Assembly: GCF_000271405.2 (NCBI RefSeq)
Contig: NC_018081.1
Span: 2,524,912-2,588,911, forward strand
Reading direction: 5' to 3'
Length of the DNA stretch: 64,000 nt
From: Enterococcus hirae ATCC 9790
GTDB taxonomy: Bacteria; Bacillota; Bacilli; Lactobacillales; Enterococcaceae
This document shows, piece after piece, positions 62,983 to 64,000 of this stretch. Below the pieces are notes generated by a model. The model was given only the letters and a program-made list of their open reading frames with translations. It was not told where the DNA came from and made no database searches. Within the stretch, counting starts at the first letter, position 1. Each line of letters opens with the position of its first letter. The position numbers and the translations under genes were made by a program.

Positions 62983-63750
62983 ATGGAGACTAGACGTACA
63001 AGCGATCTTTTAAGCTATTTGGTAAAAAAGAAACAAGCAACTTCCAAAGAACTTTGTACTCACCTTCACTGTAGTATAAGTACACTTCGCAGAGAATTAC
63101 TTGAGCTAGAAAAACGAAAATTGATCCGCAGAACTTGGGGCGGAGCGATCTTGAACGAAACGACAAACATGGAATATACTTATCTTCAAAGAGAAGCCAG
63201 TAATATCCCGGAAAAAAAGATCATCAGTGAATTAGCACGAGATTTTATTGCACCAGGTATGTGTATTTTTTTAGATTCCAGCAGTACGGTTCTACACCTT
63301 ATTCCACTACTTGTTAAGATACCTAACTTAATTATCATTACCAATGGTTTGCGTACAGCTTTAAAGTTAAGTGAATGTCAGAACGAATCTTTAAAAATTT
63401 ATTTGACTGGCGGTGAAGTCAAACTTAATGCTAGTACAGTTATTTCAAATACACTTGATCCCATTACCAGTTCCTTTCGTTTCAATGCTGCCTTTTTATC
63501 TTGTCGCGGGCTCGACCATGAAGGGATTTATGAAGCAAACTTCAATCAAGCACAAATCAAAAAAGAAATGATGAATAAAGCACAAGAGATTGTTTTATTG
63601 GCTGACGAAACGAAATTTGACTCTACTCATTTTTTCAAGATAGGTGATTATTATGATTATGATGCGATTGTTACCAATAAAAAACCGCCTAAGATTTATC
63701 ATAGAATCATTGAAAAAAATGACATTCACTTGGTGTATCCCACTGAATGA
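62983..63750 (+). CDS. DeoR/GlpR-family transcriptional regulator
   Basis: A 255-aa regulator: helix-turn-helix at about 5-50 (SDLLSYLVKKKQATSKELCTHLHCSISTLRRELLELEK) and a DeoRC sugar-phosphate domain (FLDSSSTVLHLIPLL, IYLTGGEVKLNAST, IVLLADETKFDSTHFFKIGDY). The start is ATG 62983 after GGAG; a TTG 12 nt earlier is inside the ribosome site. Its inducer is unknown. It may control sugar genes beyond the right edge or cooperate with the AraC regulator in the glycan locus. Confidence 0.85.
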   Translation: METRRTSDLLSYLVKKKQATSKELCTHLHCSISTLRRELLELEKRKLIRRTWGGAILNETTNMEYTYLQREASNIPEKKIISELARDFIAPGMCIFLDSSSTVLHLIPLLVKIPNLIIITNGLRTALKLSECQNESLKIYLTGGEVKLNASTVISNTLDPITSSFRFNAAFLSCRGLDHEGIYEANFNQAQIKKEMMNKAQEIVLLADETKFDSTHFFKIGDYYDYDAIVTNKKPPKIYHRIIEKNDIHLVYPTE

Positions 63751-63759
63751 GAAATATAA

Positions 63760-63984
63760 ATGGACAAAAAACGATTGGAGCATCCAATATTTCTCATTGT
63801 CCAACTTGTTGATAGAACTTTTGCAACCAGCCAAATAAACGCCCTTGTTACTCACCCTTTTTCTTCTCAAAAAGCAGGTGAATCAAACAGCACTTATTTG
63901 CTTCATCAAAAGAAACAGCACACCTACATCAAGCTATTGGTTGACCTGAAATCACAGATCCTCAAACAAGACAATCCGCTATAA
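63760..63984 (+). CDS. Possible small protein, 74 aa
   Basis: A 74-codon frame starts 9 nt after the DeoR stop (MDKKRLEHPIFLIVQLVDRT, ending LKQDNPL). It has no good ribosome site and no recognised domain; position alone suggests co-transcription. It may be chance. Confidence 0.3.
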   Translation: MDKKRLEHPIFLIVQLVDRTFATSQINALVTHPFSSQKAGESNSTYLLHQKKQHTYIKLLVDLKSQILKQDNPL

Positions 63985-64000
63985 AAAGTGTTTTGGTATC

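Noticed and set aside
1-64000. CRISPR arrays, intact insertion sequences, prophage
   Set aside because: No regular spacer-repeat pattern, transposase or phage structural gene was seen on either strand.

Overview
The window reads as a low-GC Firmicute chromosome, most likely an Enterococcus of the E. faecium/hirae/mundtii kind (inference from gene content, not a database match). The signs are strong AAGGAGG-type ribosome sites, GTG/TTG starts, a LysM secreted protein and WxL-like/LPxTG surface proteins of enterococcal style, Mga-like regulators, a Mn-dependent pyrophosphatase and a complete L-ascorbate (ula) PTS operon. Most genes lie on the minus strand in short operons closed by clear hairpin terminators.

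Layout. 0-11.3 kb: the 3' part of a coiled-coil gene cut by the window edge; an xpt-pbuX purine salvage operon behind a guanine-type riboswitch; a four-gene cell-wall operon (unknown protein, VanY-like carboxypeptidase, glucosaminidase, TIM-barrel protein); a Gfo/Idh/MocA oxidoreductase; two aromatic-acid-exporter-type membrane proteins; an NfeD-flotillin pair. 11.4-15 kb: a P2A-type Ca2+ ATPase broken by a frameshift and a MerR regulator. 15.2-21.8 kb: ulaG-C-A-B-D-E-F with divergent ulaR; ulaE is frameshifted. 21.9-25.8 kb: nagA with a NagR/DasR-like palindrome, an XRE-TPR regulator, an AlaT-like aminotransferase, an unlisted 53-aa membrane protein and tRNA-Leu(GAG).

25.9-34.8 kb is accessory in character: a DUF378 protein, a LysM/transglycosylase-like secreted protein, an orphan MobV-type relaxase that appears to start at ATT, a compact surface module (LPxTG protein, WxL-like protein, membrane-anchored accessory protein) and two paralogous Mga-like regulators. 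34.8-48.2 kb is mixed: a betaine/choline-type ABC transporter fused in an operon with a glutathione-reductase-like enzyme, YitT, a zinc-type dehydrogenase, a LacI regulator, an esterase, a degenerate membrane gene and PpaC.

48.4-63.8 kb is a host-glycan utilisation locus: GH1, a lipoprotein-permease-permease importer without its own ATPase, two GH29 alpha-L-fucosidases, a GH20 hexosaminidase, a DUF624 protein, a small secreted protein, a membrane-spanning AraC regulator and a DeoR regulator. None of the glycosidases has a signal peptide. The likely scheme is capture of fucosylated, HexNAc-containing oligosaccharides, import intact, and trimming in the cytoplasm. Four copies of a CTATGTAA-type repeat between the divergent halves are candidate sites for the AraC regulator.

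The least familiar parts are the compact WxL-like/LPxTG/double-Mga module and the GH29/GH20 locus with its repeated operator. I see no CRISPR array, intact transposon or prophage. All functional names rest on sequence reading and family knowledge; no searches were run.
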